In this document: piece by piece, positions 12,402 through 23,356 of the stretch
How positions within the stretch are numbered: the first letter of the stretch is position 1
How the letters are laid out: each line of letters begins with the position of its first letter
Assembly: GCA_035236585.1 (NCBI GenBank)
Contig: CP141132.1
Location: forward strand, 21,427,945 to 21,491,944
Length of the DNA: 64,000 nt
From: Warburgia ugandensis
Taxonomy: Eukaryota > Streptophyta > Magnoliopsida > Canellales > Canellaceae
Direction of reading: 5' to 3'
Made by a program: the position numbers and the translations under genes
Notes under the pieces: generated by a model
What the model saw: the letters and a program-made list of their open reading frames with translations, nothing else
Databases searched by the model: none
What the model was told of the DNA's origin: nothing

Positions 12402-14101
12402 ACACATGGTTTATTCCTTCATTACCAATCTGTGAGTGTGACTGTGAAGTCTGTGATGTGCCAGATTTCCAGTGACTAGTCTGCTTGACAGGGACGGATA
12501 GCCTTCTTTCCTCCAATTCCAAACTAGTAAGTGGCAAGTGTGGCAACTAGAGTTAGTGAAAGTTGAAACTTACACTTCAATCATTTGTTAAATATTTTGA
12601 GTCATTGTCCTTGATGTTACTTGTTAGATGATAAATGATCCGAGGTGTGGCCCCCCCTTGTAGTGGCGGGAAAACAAAATGAAAGTTGAAAACTGAAAAG
12701 AACATAAAGGTTTAATTTTAACTAATTAATAATTATCTAGGTCTACTAAGTCAATCTAGAGTCTAATCTAACTGTCTAAGGCAATTGTTTTGTCTTTTTA
12801 TATAATTGTATTATATCATGTAAGTTAAGTAATCCCAAATCCAATTATCCAACTGAATTTGAAGTCTTATCCCTAAAGAGCCCTAGCCTAGCCTGGCTGG
12901 CTGGTTGTTTGCTATAACTATAAGCCTATAACTATAAGTTATAAATAATTGTATAATCTAATTTCTTATCAACCATTTTAAGTTTAGCTACACATTGTCA
13001 GTTGTTACAAGTTACACTTACTAAATAATTAGTTAACCAAGTTTTGTAACTTATATAAGTAAAAGTGAAGTGAGAGACTAACTAACTGTCATATATTGTT
13101 GTATAAAATTATAAATGCTAATGAATAATGATTTTCTTATATTAATTTCACATGCCTCACCAACCAATTGATCTAATATATCTCTTTTTAATCAAATTCA
13201 TGAATATCATGTATCCAACTCATATAACTCAATATTTGTTTCTCATTTCTAACTCCCAATTGATGATAATAGATTAGGAATAACTCATTCATCCATGATC
13301 CATTGATCCATCATTCATGTAGACATTACAGAGTAAAATTTAGTAACTCCCTTAGTAATATCATTCAACATTTGTGTTAATTCAACACACAACTCCTATT
13401 CTCTGTTCTCATTCTCACTTCACCTAATGAGTTAATTACAATGTTACATAACTAATTACTATTCCCTTGGGACCCTTCCTATACTATACTCATTATCCTC
13501 TAATGAGATAATTACACAACTCTTTCTATACTCATTCTCAAGCTACTGAGTTAATTACATAAATGTTTCTATTCTCCTTCAGTCATTCTTGCCTAATGAG
13601 TTAATTACATGACTCTTTCTCTTTCTTTACTTATCATTTATCAATGTTATCATCAACATTCAACAACTTTTGAATTGAGTATGAGTTACTTACATAACTT
13701 TGCTTTTTTAAGCTGATCCTCAACTGAGATCATCAGATGAGTTAAATACATTATATACATAATTAACACTTAATTTACTCATCCTCCCCTGACCTCAACC
13801 TCAACAACTATGTTGAATTGATTCAATTGAATATGACAATATGAGTTACTTACATAACTTTATTTTTAAGCTGATAGACACTCAACTGAGAAGTCTAAGT
13901 CTGAGAATCTAAGATGAACATATATGCTCTATCTTTTTAAGCTCATCCTTAAAGAAATTAAGATGAGTTAATTACATAACTCTTTCTTTACTCTATACTT
14001 AATAACTAGTTTTATTTAAGCACATCCTCAACTAAGATTAATTAAATACATAACTCTTATAGCTTATACAACTCCTATATTTCAATATATATATATATAT
14101 A
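12402..14101. other. Intergenic spacer between the divergent hAT genes
   Basis: About 1.7 kb of AT-rich DNA with no convincing frame. From about 13424 to 14060 the phrase ATGAGTTAATTACATAACTC recurs with variation about nine times (for example near 13428, 13502, 13547, 13597, 13682, 13845 and 13967) at irregular 45-120-base spacing. This marks an old degenerate tandem repeat. A (TA)n tract of about 22 bases precedes the next palindrome array. Confidence 0.55.
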
Positions 14102-14640
14102 TATTATAGGACGGTTATAAACAAACCATCCTATATTTAAATATATTATAGAACGGTTATTTAAAACTGTCCTATATTTAAATATATTATAGAACGGTTA
14201 TTTAAAAACCGTCCTATATTTAAGTATATTATAGAACGATTATTTTAAAACTGTCCTATATTTAAATATATTATAGAATGGTTATTTTAAAACCATCCCA
14301 TATTTAAATATATTATAGAACAGTTATTTAGAAATCATCCTATATTTAAATATACTATAGAATGGTTATTTGAAAACCATCCTATATTTAAATATATTAT
14401 AGAACGGTTATTTAGAAATCATCCTATATTTAAATATATTATAGAACGGTTATTTAAAAACCATCCTATATTCAAATATATTATAGAACGGTTATTTGAA
14501 AAATGTCCTACATTTAAGTATATTATAGAACGATTATTGAAAAATTGTCTTATATTTAAGTATATTATAGAATGGTTATTGAAAAACCGTCCTATATTTA
14601 AGTATATTATAGAACGGTTATTTTAAAACCGTCCTATATT
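14102..14640. repeat. Palindrome array upstream of the TnpA-like gene (13 units)
   Basis: Thirteen tandem units of about 42 bases, each built as ATTATAGAACGGTTA - spacer - AACCGTCCTATATTT. Units differ at scattered positions, mostly CpG-type C/T and G/A changes. The array ends about 117 bases before an ATG at 14757, mirroring the arrangement at the transposase gene. Confidence 0.85.
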
Positions 14641-15875
14641 GTTCTATACATATCATAGATCGTTTTCAGTTTTCACCTTGGTCATTCTCAGCCCTAATTT
14701 CAATCTTCCAAGTTCCAACCCAACGATCCAATCCAACCTATACTGAGAGAGTGAAAATGACCATTCCTCTTCAATCTTTCACAAATCTAAGCAAAGAAAG
14801 GTATGTATTTATGATTTTTTGCATCTGTAATGTAATTCCGTATACAATTCTATAAAAACCATAAAAAGTAATAAAAGAACACAATCTCATTAAAAAAACC
14901 TCTGTCTGGTTTCTCTGATCCTTGCCTTGAACTTGTTTTGTCATTTTGTTCTCAAACACCTATTTCTCAAATTTCGATTTATGTTGTCTTTCATTTAGGT
15001 CTGGAAACGAGGTTTGTTGGGAAAAAGATGGATGAGTAAAAAAAAAATGGAGCTGGAAGTGGAATGGGATTGTGGGAGATAGGTTCCTCTCACGGAAAAA
15101 CCAAGCATATAAATTATAAAGGTTCTGAACTTATGACTTCACCCATAGTGCTAATAGATAGGTTCTCAAAGAACTGCATCTACTGAAATAGTTGCCAGCT
15201 AAAATGTAGAGGAATTGAGGAAGCAGGACACAAGATTGAGGGAGAGAAACATTAAACTAGTTCTTTCTTTTACAAAATGGACAAAAACATTACCTTTATC
15301 AAACTAGCTAGCGCTTATATCCCAATTTCTTCTTTTCCTAAGGGAGCCCTATAAAAAAGAACCAAATCAAGAAAAATTTCTCAAAAACTAAAATTAACAT
15401 ATCTTCATCAAACAGTTCCAGATTTTCACCATTTTTTATGTGTTGGAACTGTTGAAACAAGAGGAATGATTAAGTGATAGTTGACCAAAAGAAAAAAATA
15501 AAGGATGAAGGAACAGAACAGATTTTTTTAATTTATTATTAGACTGGAATGACTGCTTGGGGATAGGAAACTTAATGAAATGCCCAAATCAAGCTGGAAA
15601 TAATGAATGCTATACAAAAACAAAATATCACATTGTTTGTTCCACTCTGCATACTGGAGTGGCATACTTCTGAGGCTATGCCAACATCACAAAAAATGGG
15701 AATAAGCATAATTGCCTATTTGAAGAGATAGAGGGAGCAACAATTTGACCTTGTAGGAGGCTTCCAGTATAGTGTCCAATGAAAAATTTGTGATGGTTCA
15801 AGGGTGCTACTGCTTATTATCCCTATATTCGACTTTTCTTGTCTAACTATAGTCATTTTTATTTGTGAAGCAAAC
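14641..15875 (+). other. Possible leader of the TnpA-like gene
   Basis: A short exon-like stretch starts with ATG at 14757 (MTIPLQSFTNLSK) and ends at a GTATGT donor at 14801. It does not join in frame to the main coding start at 15876, so it may be an untranslated leader exon or an upstream short frame. The rest, to 15875, shows no recognised protein. Confidence 0.35.
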
Positions 15876-18800
15876 ATGGAGCAAGTAGAAGAGGTAGGAG
15901 AGGTACAAGTAGAACAATTGCAATACACAGAAGCAGAACAATCAAGGCTATCAAGCACATGTCCATCAGTAACACCACCGGTCAGTGTCAAGAGAAAGGT
16001 CAGGGGGAGGGGGCCAACACAAATGGATCATATAAATAAGAGAACCTCAGGTGGAATAAAAGAAATGGTACAATTCAACACTAAAGGCCAACCAATTGGT
16101 GGTGCTGCACATGCCTATGCTAGCTTCATATGTTGCACTGTTAGAAGACTTGTGCCAGTATCTGTGACTGATTGGAGACATGTATCGCCACAAGTCAAAG
16201 ATTCAATATGGGAAATGGTCAAGGTATGTAAATTCTTCCTACATATAACATAATATTTTCTTTATATTTATATATTTTATTTTTGTTTGCATATGAATCA
16301 CGGTAAGATACACAAAGTTGCTACAATACTCACTAGTAAGTTAATCACTTTAACATGCCTCTTCTTTTGTTTTATAGTCTGCCTTTGACGTATCTAATGA
16401 GTGCAAGAAGCAAGCATTGCTAGGAGCTGGTGAAATTTGGAGGAAATGGAAGAGTGAGCTTGCAAGGAAGTACATACTTCCAAATTCCCATGATCATTCT
16501 ACACTTAACATGGTCCTTTAGTTGTTTCCTGCTTCATTGACCAGGAAGCATGGAATCAATTTGTACAGTATAGGCTATCTCCTGGTTTTGAGGTAATCAC
16601 AACTTGAATTAGCCAAGCTAAATTTTGATTCTTGTAATTATTATAATTGATTGTATTTTGATCACATTACTTTGATGTCCAGGCAAAGCGTATAAAAGGA
16701 CAGAAGGCGCGTGCACAGAACCATATGCTGCACCACCTTTCAAGGGTTGCCTATGCACGATTAGAGGTAGATGTAGTAGGTATATCATGTCACATTCCAT
16801 TTGTCTAATCATAGTAGATTTTTATTTATTAACTCTGACTTAGTGTCTCTTATTACAGCAAAAGAAGGCTGGGACAATGGAGCCCATCGACTGTGTTATT
16901 CTATGGAAAATGGCACATTCGAAAGGGCGTAACTCTCACACCTTTGCGAATGAGACAACTGCAACAATTGCTTCAAGAATTGTAAGTGGTTTAAGACTTT
17001 AAGTTTTATACTTTTACTTTTACTTTATTTGCATACTGCTTAGTTAAATACTTTTATACCCTTGCATAGTATTATATTTAAATATTACATATATAATAGT
17101 GATTTTATCATATTATGATCTTTATGTGTGCAAGAAGAGTTGACCCAAGAGAGTGCAAGTGCAACTACAGGGACTCTTAGCAGCACTGCTGCAAAGGGGG
17201 ACATCCTGTATAGGGCAATGGGCAACAAGAATGAGCACCTTGGCCAGGTAAGGGGCCAAGGTTAGGGTGTTGTTCCTTCCAAATTCTTCCCCAAACAAAA
17301 GGCTCCTATGCTACAAGAATTGGAAGAATGGAAGAAGCAAACAGTTGTGGAGATATATAGCATGGTCAAAGATCAACTGTTGAAGGAACTCCAAGGTGGC
17401 AGAAGAACCTCATGTGAGGATGTTGGCGGCCCTCAAGCTGAAGCTCAACCTCAAGTTCAACCACCCCAATTTAATAATAGCTGCACTTCTACTCTTAGTC
17501 CTCCATCAGATGAAGAGGTGGAAAAACAAGTACTCCCAATCAGTGAGGAATGTATATTCACTTGTTTAGTTTTACAATGTTACTTATTTACTAACCTTTT
17601 TAGTTTACACTTTACATTACATCACTAATTATTATTATATATATATATATATCCATATGTCATTTCTCAAATGCAGGTAGGTCAGTGCATGTTGCAGCTA
17701 CATACATCTGAGAACCATGTGGCTGTTGCAACACTATACGAGGTTCGGCCCATGACTTCCGCCACCTTGCATGGTAAGTTGATGCCTCCACACACTAAGC
17801 GTGTGTCCATCACTGCCGCCATTCAACCAGATGCTCCCCTTCCATTTTCAGTCGAAGGGGATGATGTTGAAATTGTTGCGGATGCAATTGGATATCATGT
17901 GTGTTGGCCAGAGAAACACATAAAACCAATGATATCTAATTCCAAGGTACATATATACTAACTGTAGTCATGGCTTCATTTTCTCCTACCTTTTTTTAAG
18001 TCATCCTAAATTGTTCATTGATTAATATTGTCTGCAACATGTTGGATCATCAAAAGCAACACAAGGGGTAATTGAAGCAAACCTTGCTGCCAGCAAATTC
18101 TGGGGTAGTGACAAGTGTAGGTGTGGCCACATCCCAGCCTTCCCAGGTAGTACTAGTTTTATATTTTTGCATAGTTGTATCATGTTACATGTGAACTTGA
18201 ATGATGAAACAACTAACAAGTTCAAAGCACTTGTTAGGTGCTCACTAGTCACTACTCACAAGTCACAAGTCAGTAGTCACAATGTTATATTATAAAATAT
18301 TCTAATTTTACCTCACTGTGTCTCTTCTTTTATATCTGCTAGTATATCAATATATGTTGTATATATTCATTACTAATTTCTAAAATGTTACATGATTACG
18401 TCTACAGTGTAGCGATTAGGTGGAGGTTCCACCTAACACACCTCCATTCCTAAGGGTACTGTACAGACTGGCCAATGAAGGCAACACAAATACAATGAAC
18501 CCTATAAGGATAGAGGCAAGTGTGCTTTCAAATGATGTGGTTGAGGTTCCACTCTTCAAGGAAGACCTCTTAGCCATATGTAATATAAATCAATTGGAGT
18601 ACATGCACATCATAGTCTATATAGGGTACGTCGTGTAATTGCTCTATTAGAGTTAAGACTTACAAATCAATGTAACATTACTTAATACTTGCTTTTTTAA
18701 TAAAACTTAATAATTATTTGACATTAACCCAAATTCCAAATGCAGGTATTTGTATGATAGCTTGCAAAGACTAGAGGTGAAGGACATTTACAAGTTCCTT

Positions 18801-19266
18801 GACCCTTCTCTTGTCTTTCAATTGGACTATTTGCCTAAGGACAAACAAAGTGAATATATCATTCCTGGTCTCATGTGTTGTGCAAAGGGGCAAGCCTTAC
18901 TGATTCCCTACAATAGAGAGTACGTTGTAACATAGGTTGCTTAATTATGTCATTTTAATTTCACAATTCATAATTTCATACACATGAATACTATATTAGT
19001 TAAGATTAGAGAAAATTCAGTTGAATTATTATTTTTATAGGTCCCATTGGATGTTGCTAGCTTTGGATGTGCATGGTGGCCATGCAATTTTTTTTTATTC
19101 ATGTGGAGCACACATTCGGGAACACCTTATGGAAATTATAAACAAGTAAGTCTTTATTATTCTTTTTATTATAATATAACTACTCACCTGGAAACTATAA
19201 TAATATTCATAATCTAATGCTTTTCAATTATATGTGTGTAGAGCATGGTATAAATGTAGCCCATGA
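15876..19266 (+). pseudogene. TnpA-like (Transposase_24) protein with Ulp1/C48-like end, multi-exon, decayed
   Basis: Exon 1 (15876-16223) begins MEQVEEVGEVQVEQ and contains RGRGPTQMDHINK and FNTKGQPIGG, then VPVSVTDWRHVSPQVKDSIW. This is the Transposase_24 pattern of En/Spm-type accessory proteins, which bind subterminal DNA repeats. Later exons keep it (EIWRKWKSELARKY, WNQFVQYRLSPGFE, HSKGRNSHTFANET). A coiled segment follows (LQELEEWKKQTVVEIY), then a DUF8039-like part (17677-17947). The end is Ulp1-like: YLYDSLQRLEVKDIY near 18747 and SHWMLLALDVHGGHAIFFY at about 19041, where the His is present but the expected Asp is not. Stops at about 16519, 17263-17265 and 19264 and several missing joins show decay. 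Introns have GT-AG ends. A Cys-containing remnant (CQREPGRSC, about 19577) may be the last peptidase exon. No TnpD-type DDE transposase accompanies it. Confidence 0.7.
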
Positions 19267-19683
19267 TTCTAAGCTACCAAGTTTCTGACAATTAGAACAC
19301 AATTGTTTGCATGAACAAAAAGAGGGATGAGGAAGTTCCACTCGTTGTAATTATATCATGTTTGCAAGCTTTCACTTATCTGTTGCCAATCAAATGTGTT
19401 TTATCAGAAGCTTGCAAACTGGAAGGTGAAGTTGCTTCGTCTTACATTTCAGGAAATCCTACTTCATTCAGATTTTGAATCACATATTTCTGGATTATAT
19501 TTTGTGAATTCCTATTTATAGTTTGTCACTCTAATGTCTTTGCTTTCTTTTCATATTCTCTAAGATGCACTTGAATGTCAACGAGAACCTGGAAGAAGTT
19601 GTTCCTCTGAGAATATCTTTATATTATATGTGTGAGAATAACTCACTAACAGTGGCTCCAGAAGAACCCTCCAATATAACTTA
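19267..19683 (+). other. 3' part of the TnpA-like gene, eroded
   Basis: No open frame of note. The short CQREPGRSC-like word near 19577 has the spacing of the catalytic-Cys region of Ulp1-like peptidases. This is tentative. Confidence 0.35.
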
Positions 19684-19848
19684 GTAATATAGGACGGTTT
19701 GTGAATAGCCATCCTATATATAACTAGTAATATAGGACGGTTTGTGAATAGCCGTCTTATATATAATTGGAAATATAGGACAGTTTGTGAATAGCCGTCC
19801 TATATTACTAGTAATATAGGACAGTTACTCATGAACCGTCCTATATTT
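19684..19848. repeat. Right subterminal palindrome array (4 units)
   Basis: Four units of the form GTAATATAGGACGGTTTGTG...CCGTCCTATAT, ending about 220 bases from the right terminus. It is the counterpart of the array at 311-520 plus 8735-8861. Confidence 0.8.
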
Positions 19849-20067
19849 TCAAATCGTGTCACTATCAAGGTCATGAGTAAATAGGTCACGTGTCAAACAG
19901 GTTGACAAGATAGGTCAAATTCATTGACTCGAATACGACACGATTTTTGGTGTCATTTTCGGGTGACCCGAAAATGACACGAACACGATAAGACTCAACC
20001 CGAACCCACTAAATTCGTGTCGGGTTCGAGTTGTGTTATCGTGTTGTGTCATATTTTGCTGCCCCTA
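19849..20067. repeat. hAT right terminal region and terminus
   Basis: Rich in GACACGA and GTGTCGGG words, as at the left end. It closes with TTGCTGCCCCTA, the inverted partner of the left terminus. Confidence 0.75.
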
Positions 20068-20075
20068 CTGAGAAT
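20068..20075. repeat. hAT target-site duplication, right copy (CTGAGAAT)
   Basis: Exact copy of 18-25, immediately after the right terminus. Confidence 0.9.
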
Positions 20076-21216
20076 AGGCTACATCATGGGACGAGTGTAT
20101 TAGAGAACTAGTTTGGTTTCATGCTTGGGAGGTCTACCATGGAAGCTATTTTCTTACTTAAACAATTGATAAAGAAATATAGGGAGAGGAGAAAGGACTT
20201 CCACATGGTCTTTATTGACTTAGAAAAAGCTTGTGATAGGGTCCCCAAAGAGTTAATGTGGTGGAGTTTGGGTGAGAAAGGGTTTCATGGAGATTCATAG
20301 ATTGATCAAGGATATGTATGAGGGAGTGGTAACACACATTAGGACCACTAGTGAAGAGATCGGTGAATTTCCTATCACTATAGGATTGCACCAAGGATCA
20401 GCATTGAGCTTGTACCTTTTCACATTGGTTATGCATGAGCTAACAAGACTTCCACATGAGGAGATTCAATGGTGCATGTTATTTACAAATGATATAGTTT
20501 TTATTGATAAGAGAAGGGAGGGCATAAACACAAAGCTAGATTTATAAAGAGATGCTTTAAAATCTAAAGGATTTAAAATTATACAAACTAAGATATAATA
20601 TATGTAATGCAATTTTAACAAGGAGAGGAGTAGGAGTAGAGCACCTACAAAGATTGATAATCAAGAAATCCCCTTAAAAGGACACTTTTGATACTTGGGA
20701 TAATTCATGAGTGCATAGAGATTGAGATGGAGGTTAGCTAGAGAATCCAAATGGGTTGGAACAAACGGGGATGTGCCTCTAGAGTTTTGTGAGATTCACA
20801 GGTGAGCAAAATTCTATGGGATGGATATAAGGCCTGCCATGTTCTATGGATCAAAGTGTTGGGTAGTTAAGGAACAACATGTAAATAGGATAATTGTTAT
20901 CGAAATGTGAATGTGAACATGGATGAGTAGCAAGACAAGAAAGGATAGAATTATAAATGAAAACATTATAAGAGACTTAGGAGTAACACCAACAGGTAAC
21001 AAGATGAGGAAGATTAGATTTAGATGGTTTGAACATTTCCAAGTCGAATGTTCTAAAAGGGTAAGAGGCAGGCTCAAAAGAACGTGGATAGAATTAGTGA
21101 GAAAAGATTTAAAAACTTTAGGACTAAATAAAGTCATGACACTTAATAGAAGGGAATGGAGGCATAAGATTCATGTAACCAACTCCTAATTGGGATGAGG
21201 TCATGATAATGATGAT
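20076..21216 (+). mobile_element. RTE-like LINE, 3' part with decayed reverse transcriptase
   Basis: Non-LTR retrotransposons copy themselves through an encoded reverse transcriptase. Here the order of motifs is FGFMLGRSTMEAI (about 20109), HMVFIDLEKACDRVPKEL, RTTSEEIGEFPITIGLHQGS (about 20341), and a catalytic-box remnant MLFTNDIV (about 20479) where the first Asp of the usual FADD is replaced by Asn. The C-terminal part includes MFYGSKCWVVKEQHV and, from 20923, GVTPTGNKMRKIRFRWFEHF. It ends near 21188, followed by TTGGGATGAGG and a GAT-rich tail (21203-21216). Stops at 20106 and 20545 and further frame breaks disable it. Its upstream end continues at 1-25 across the hAT insertion. Related fragments lie at 61041, 62655 and 63638. 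Confidence 0.82.
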
Positions 21217-22050
21217 TTGGAATAGATGAGGATAGCTTTTAGGGCTCATCATCTAAATATCTTCTTAATTGAAAATAGAAGTGGATAACTTCAATGGCCT
21301 AACATGTAAACAGATTTTCCTTCGAAATAAGTGGGGATATCAATTTTTATTTGTTAAAATTGAGTACAAATATCAATTTTTGATGCCCAAAGCCAATTTT
21401 CTTAAACTCCAGCAAACTTGAGTGAAAAATAACTCCCTCCTTATTTTTTCCTCAAGCTAAAGATAACCTTCAATTCGCACTAGCAATAGACTAAAATCTA
21501 AAAATTAGCCTAACTTGAGATGGAGTCTTTTAACAATGAGCTAGGCTAAATTTTATGAAGCACTTGTTAGCTCTAGTATGACTACTAATGATTGTCCTAG
21601 AGATAGTCTCATAATCAATCTAGCTTAGATATGACCAACAATGACCTAAGATAATGTTTATGAAAATCAACCTAGCTCAGGTATGACTAAAATGATTGAG
21701 AAATTGGTCAAACCCGCCACAAATCAACCTAGCTCTAGTGAAATCGAGATTGACTAACACCATGTTAGATTTTTTTTCTCTTTTTAAGATGCCCCTTAGC
21801 TTTTGTAAGTGATATTCATGTCAAATTTTGTATTTGAGAATGAGACGTGAAGAATCACACAAAAGGAAATAATAAGGGCAGATTTTGTCAGGAAAGAATT
21901 TTAGGGGTTTATTATTTATCAAGTAATTATGGGATACATTCTTTTCGTTGCATCAAGTGATGAGATTACATTTCCTCAGTTACCTATGGCCATTAATTAC
22001 ATTTATTTGATTACTGAATGCATATAGACAATCTTTCAACTATAGAATAC
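21217..22050. other. Unassigned AT-rich sequence
   Basis: No gene or family recognised. Short phrases such as AACCTAGCTC and GATTGA recur between 21560 and 21760 but do not form a clear tandem array. Confidence 0.4.
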
Positions 22051-23356
22051 ATATAGACAATCTTTGATTATTGGACACATACTAACACATAAAAAGAAAA
22101 GACCTTTTATTAGAATTTGACTATATACAACCAAAATATGATAATATACTTCAATGATTATCATAGTGTGGCTTGGATCAGCTTTAAAATGTGATTGGGT
22201 TATTAACCTAGTTTTATAACATATGCTGGTTGACCACTGAAGTAACATGTATTCCAAAGTATCACGTGGACTCGATAAGAGTGTATTGTTTTTAGAGCTT
22301 CTCTTTCTAGTATTATGCGTGGCATTAGCATATCCTTTTTTAATCATTTAGGTATAGGTTTTGTTTGTCCCCTCAAGTCATGGTAATGCTCATCACAGAG
22401 ATGGAGTTGCATAGCATCTTAGCATAGATTTATCATTCTTTTAACCACTCAATGTTAGAGGAGGACACATGCATGGCCACTTCCTAGTTAATGTCAAAAG
22501 GACTTGAGATTTAACAATGTTAAATTCCTTGCGTATGCTTTTCAAACACAATAGATTGTTTGTGGTTTGAATTTTCACCATTTAGGGTTTCTAAGTTGAT
22601 GAAACCCTTCTGGTTAAAAGTTGTTATGATGCAGAAGCTTCTTTGGTCAATGGGACCCATTTGGTTAGAGTCCTTCATTGATGGGTCTCTTTGAGCTAGC
22701 AGGGCCCATTTGGTTAGGGTCATTATTTTGTATGACTCTTCAAACTATAGGGACTGTATAGCTAGCATCATTGATTTTTGCTACTCTTTGAGCTGTGAGG
22801 CCTTTTGGTTGAAAGTTGTTATGATGTATAAGCTTCTTTGGTCAATGGGACCCATTTGGTTAGAGTCCTTCATTGATGGGACTCTTTGAGCTTGTGGGGC
22901 CCATTTGGTTAGGGTCCTTATTTTGTATGACTCTTCAAACTACAGGGCCTGTATAGCTAGCATCATTGATTTTTGGTACTCTTTGAAGTGCAAGGCCTAT
23001 TTGGCTAGAGTCCCTATTTTGTGGGACTCTAAAAGATGCAAGGCATGTTTGGCTAAAGTCAATATTTTATAGGAATCTTTGAGAAGTAGGGCTCAGTTCA
23101 ACTGGAGTCTATATTTTGTCAGACTATTTGAGCAGTAGGGCCCATTCCACTAGAGCCAATATTTTGTGGAACTCCTCGAGGGGCGAGGCCTGTTCAACTA
23201 GAGTCTTTGTGGTACTCTTCGAGCTATGGGGCCTATCTAGCTAGAGTCCACATTTTGCGGGACTTCTTAAGTGGCATGGCCTATTTGACCTGTCTATATT
23301 TTGTGGGACTTTGGGCAACAAGGCTTATTTAGCTAGAGCATACTTGTGGGACTCTT
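22051..23356. repeat. Repeat C, copy 1: degenerate units of about 57 bp
   Basis: From about 22610 the phrase GGGACTCTTTGAGC - GGGCCCATTTGGCTAGAGTC - ATATTTTGT repeats about a dozen times with drift. Within it, a block of about 195 bases starting TGGTTAAAAGTTGTTATGAT (22611) is duplicated from about 22805. The left part (22051-22560) matches 52580-53040, and the repeats match 53100-53640. Copy 1 ends exactly where the element A 5' LTR starts. Confidence 0.7.

Noticed and set aside
12652..12665. CCCTTGTAGTG resembling the right end of a CACTA element
   Set aside because: No partner CACTACAAG at a sensible distance and no matching 3-bp duplication. Around the TnpA-like gene I find no other CACTA/TAGTG pair by eye.
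14102..14640. CRISPR-like regular repeat array
   Set aside because: The units are contiguous palindromic repeats with no unique spacers, in a eukaryotic transposon. This is a subterminal/promoter array, not CRISPR.
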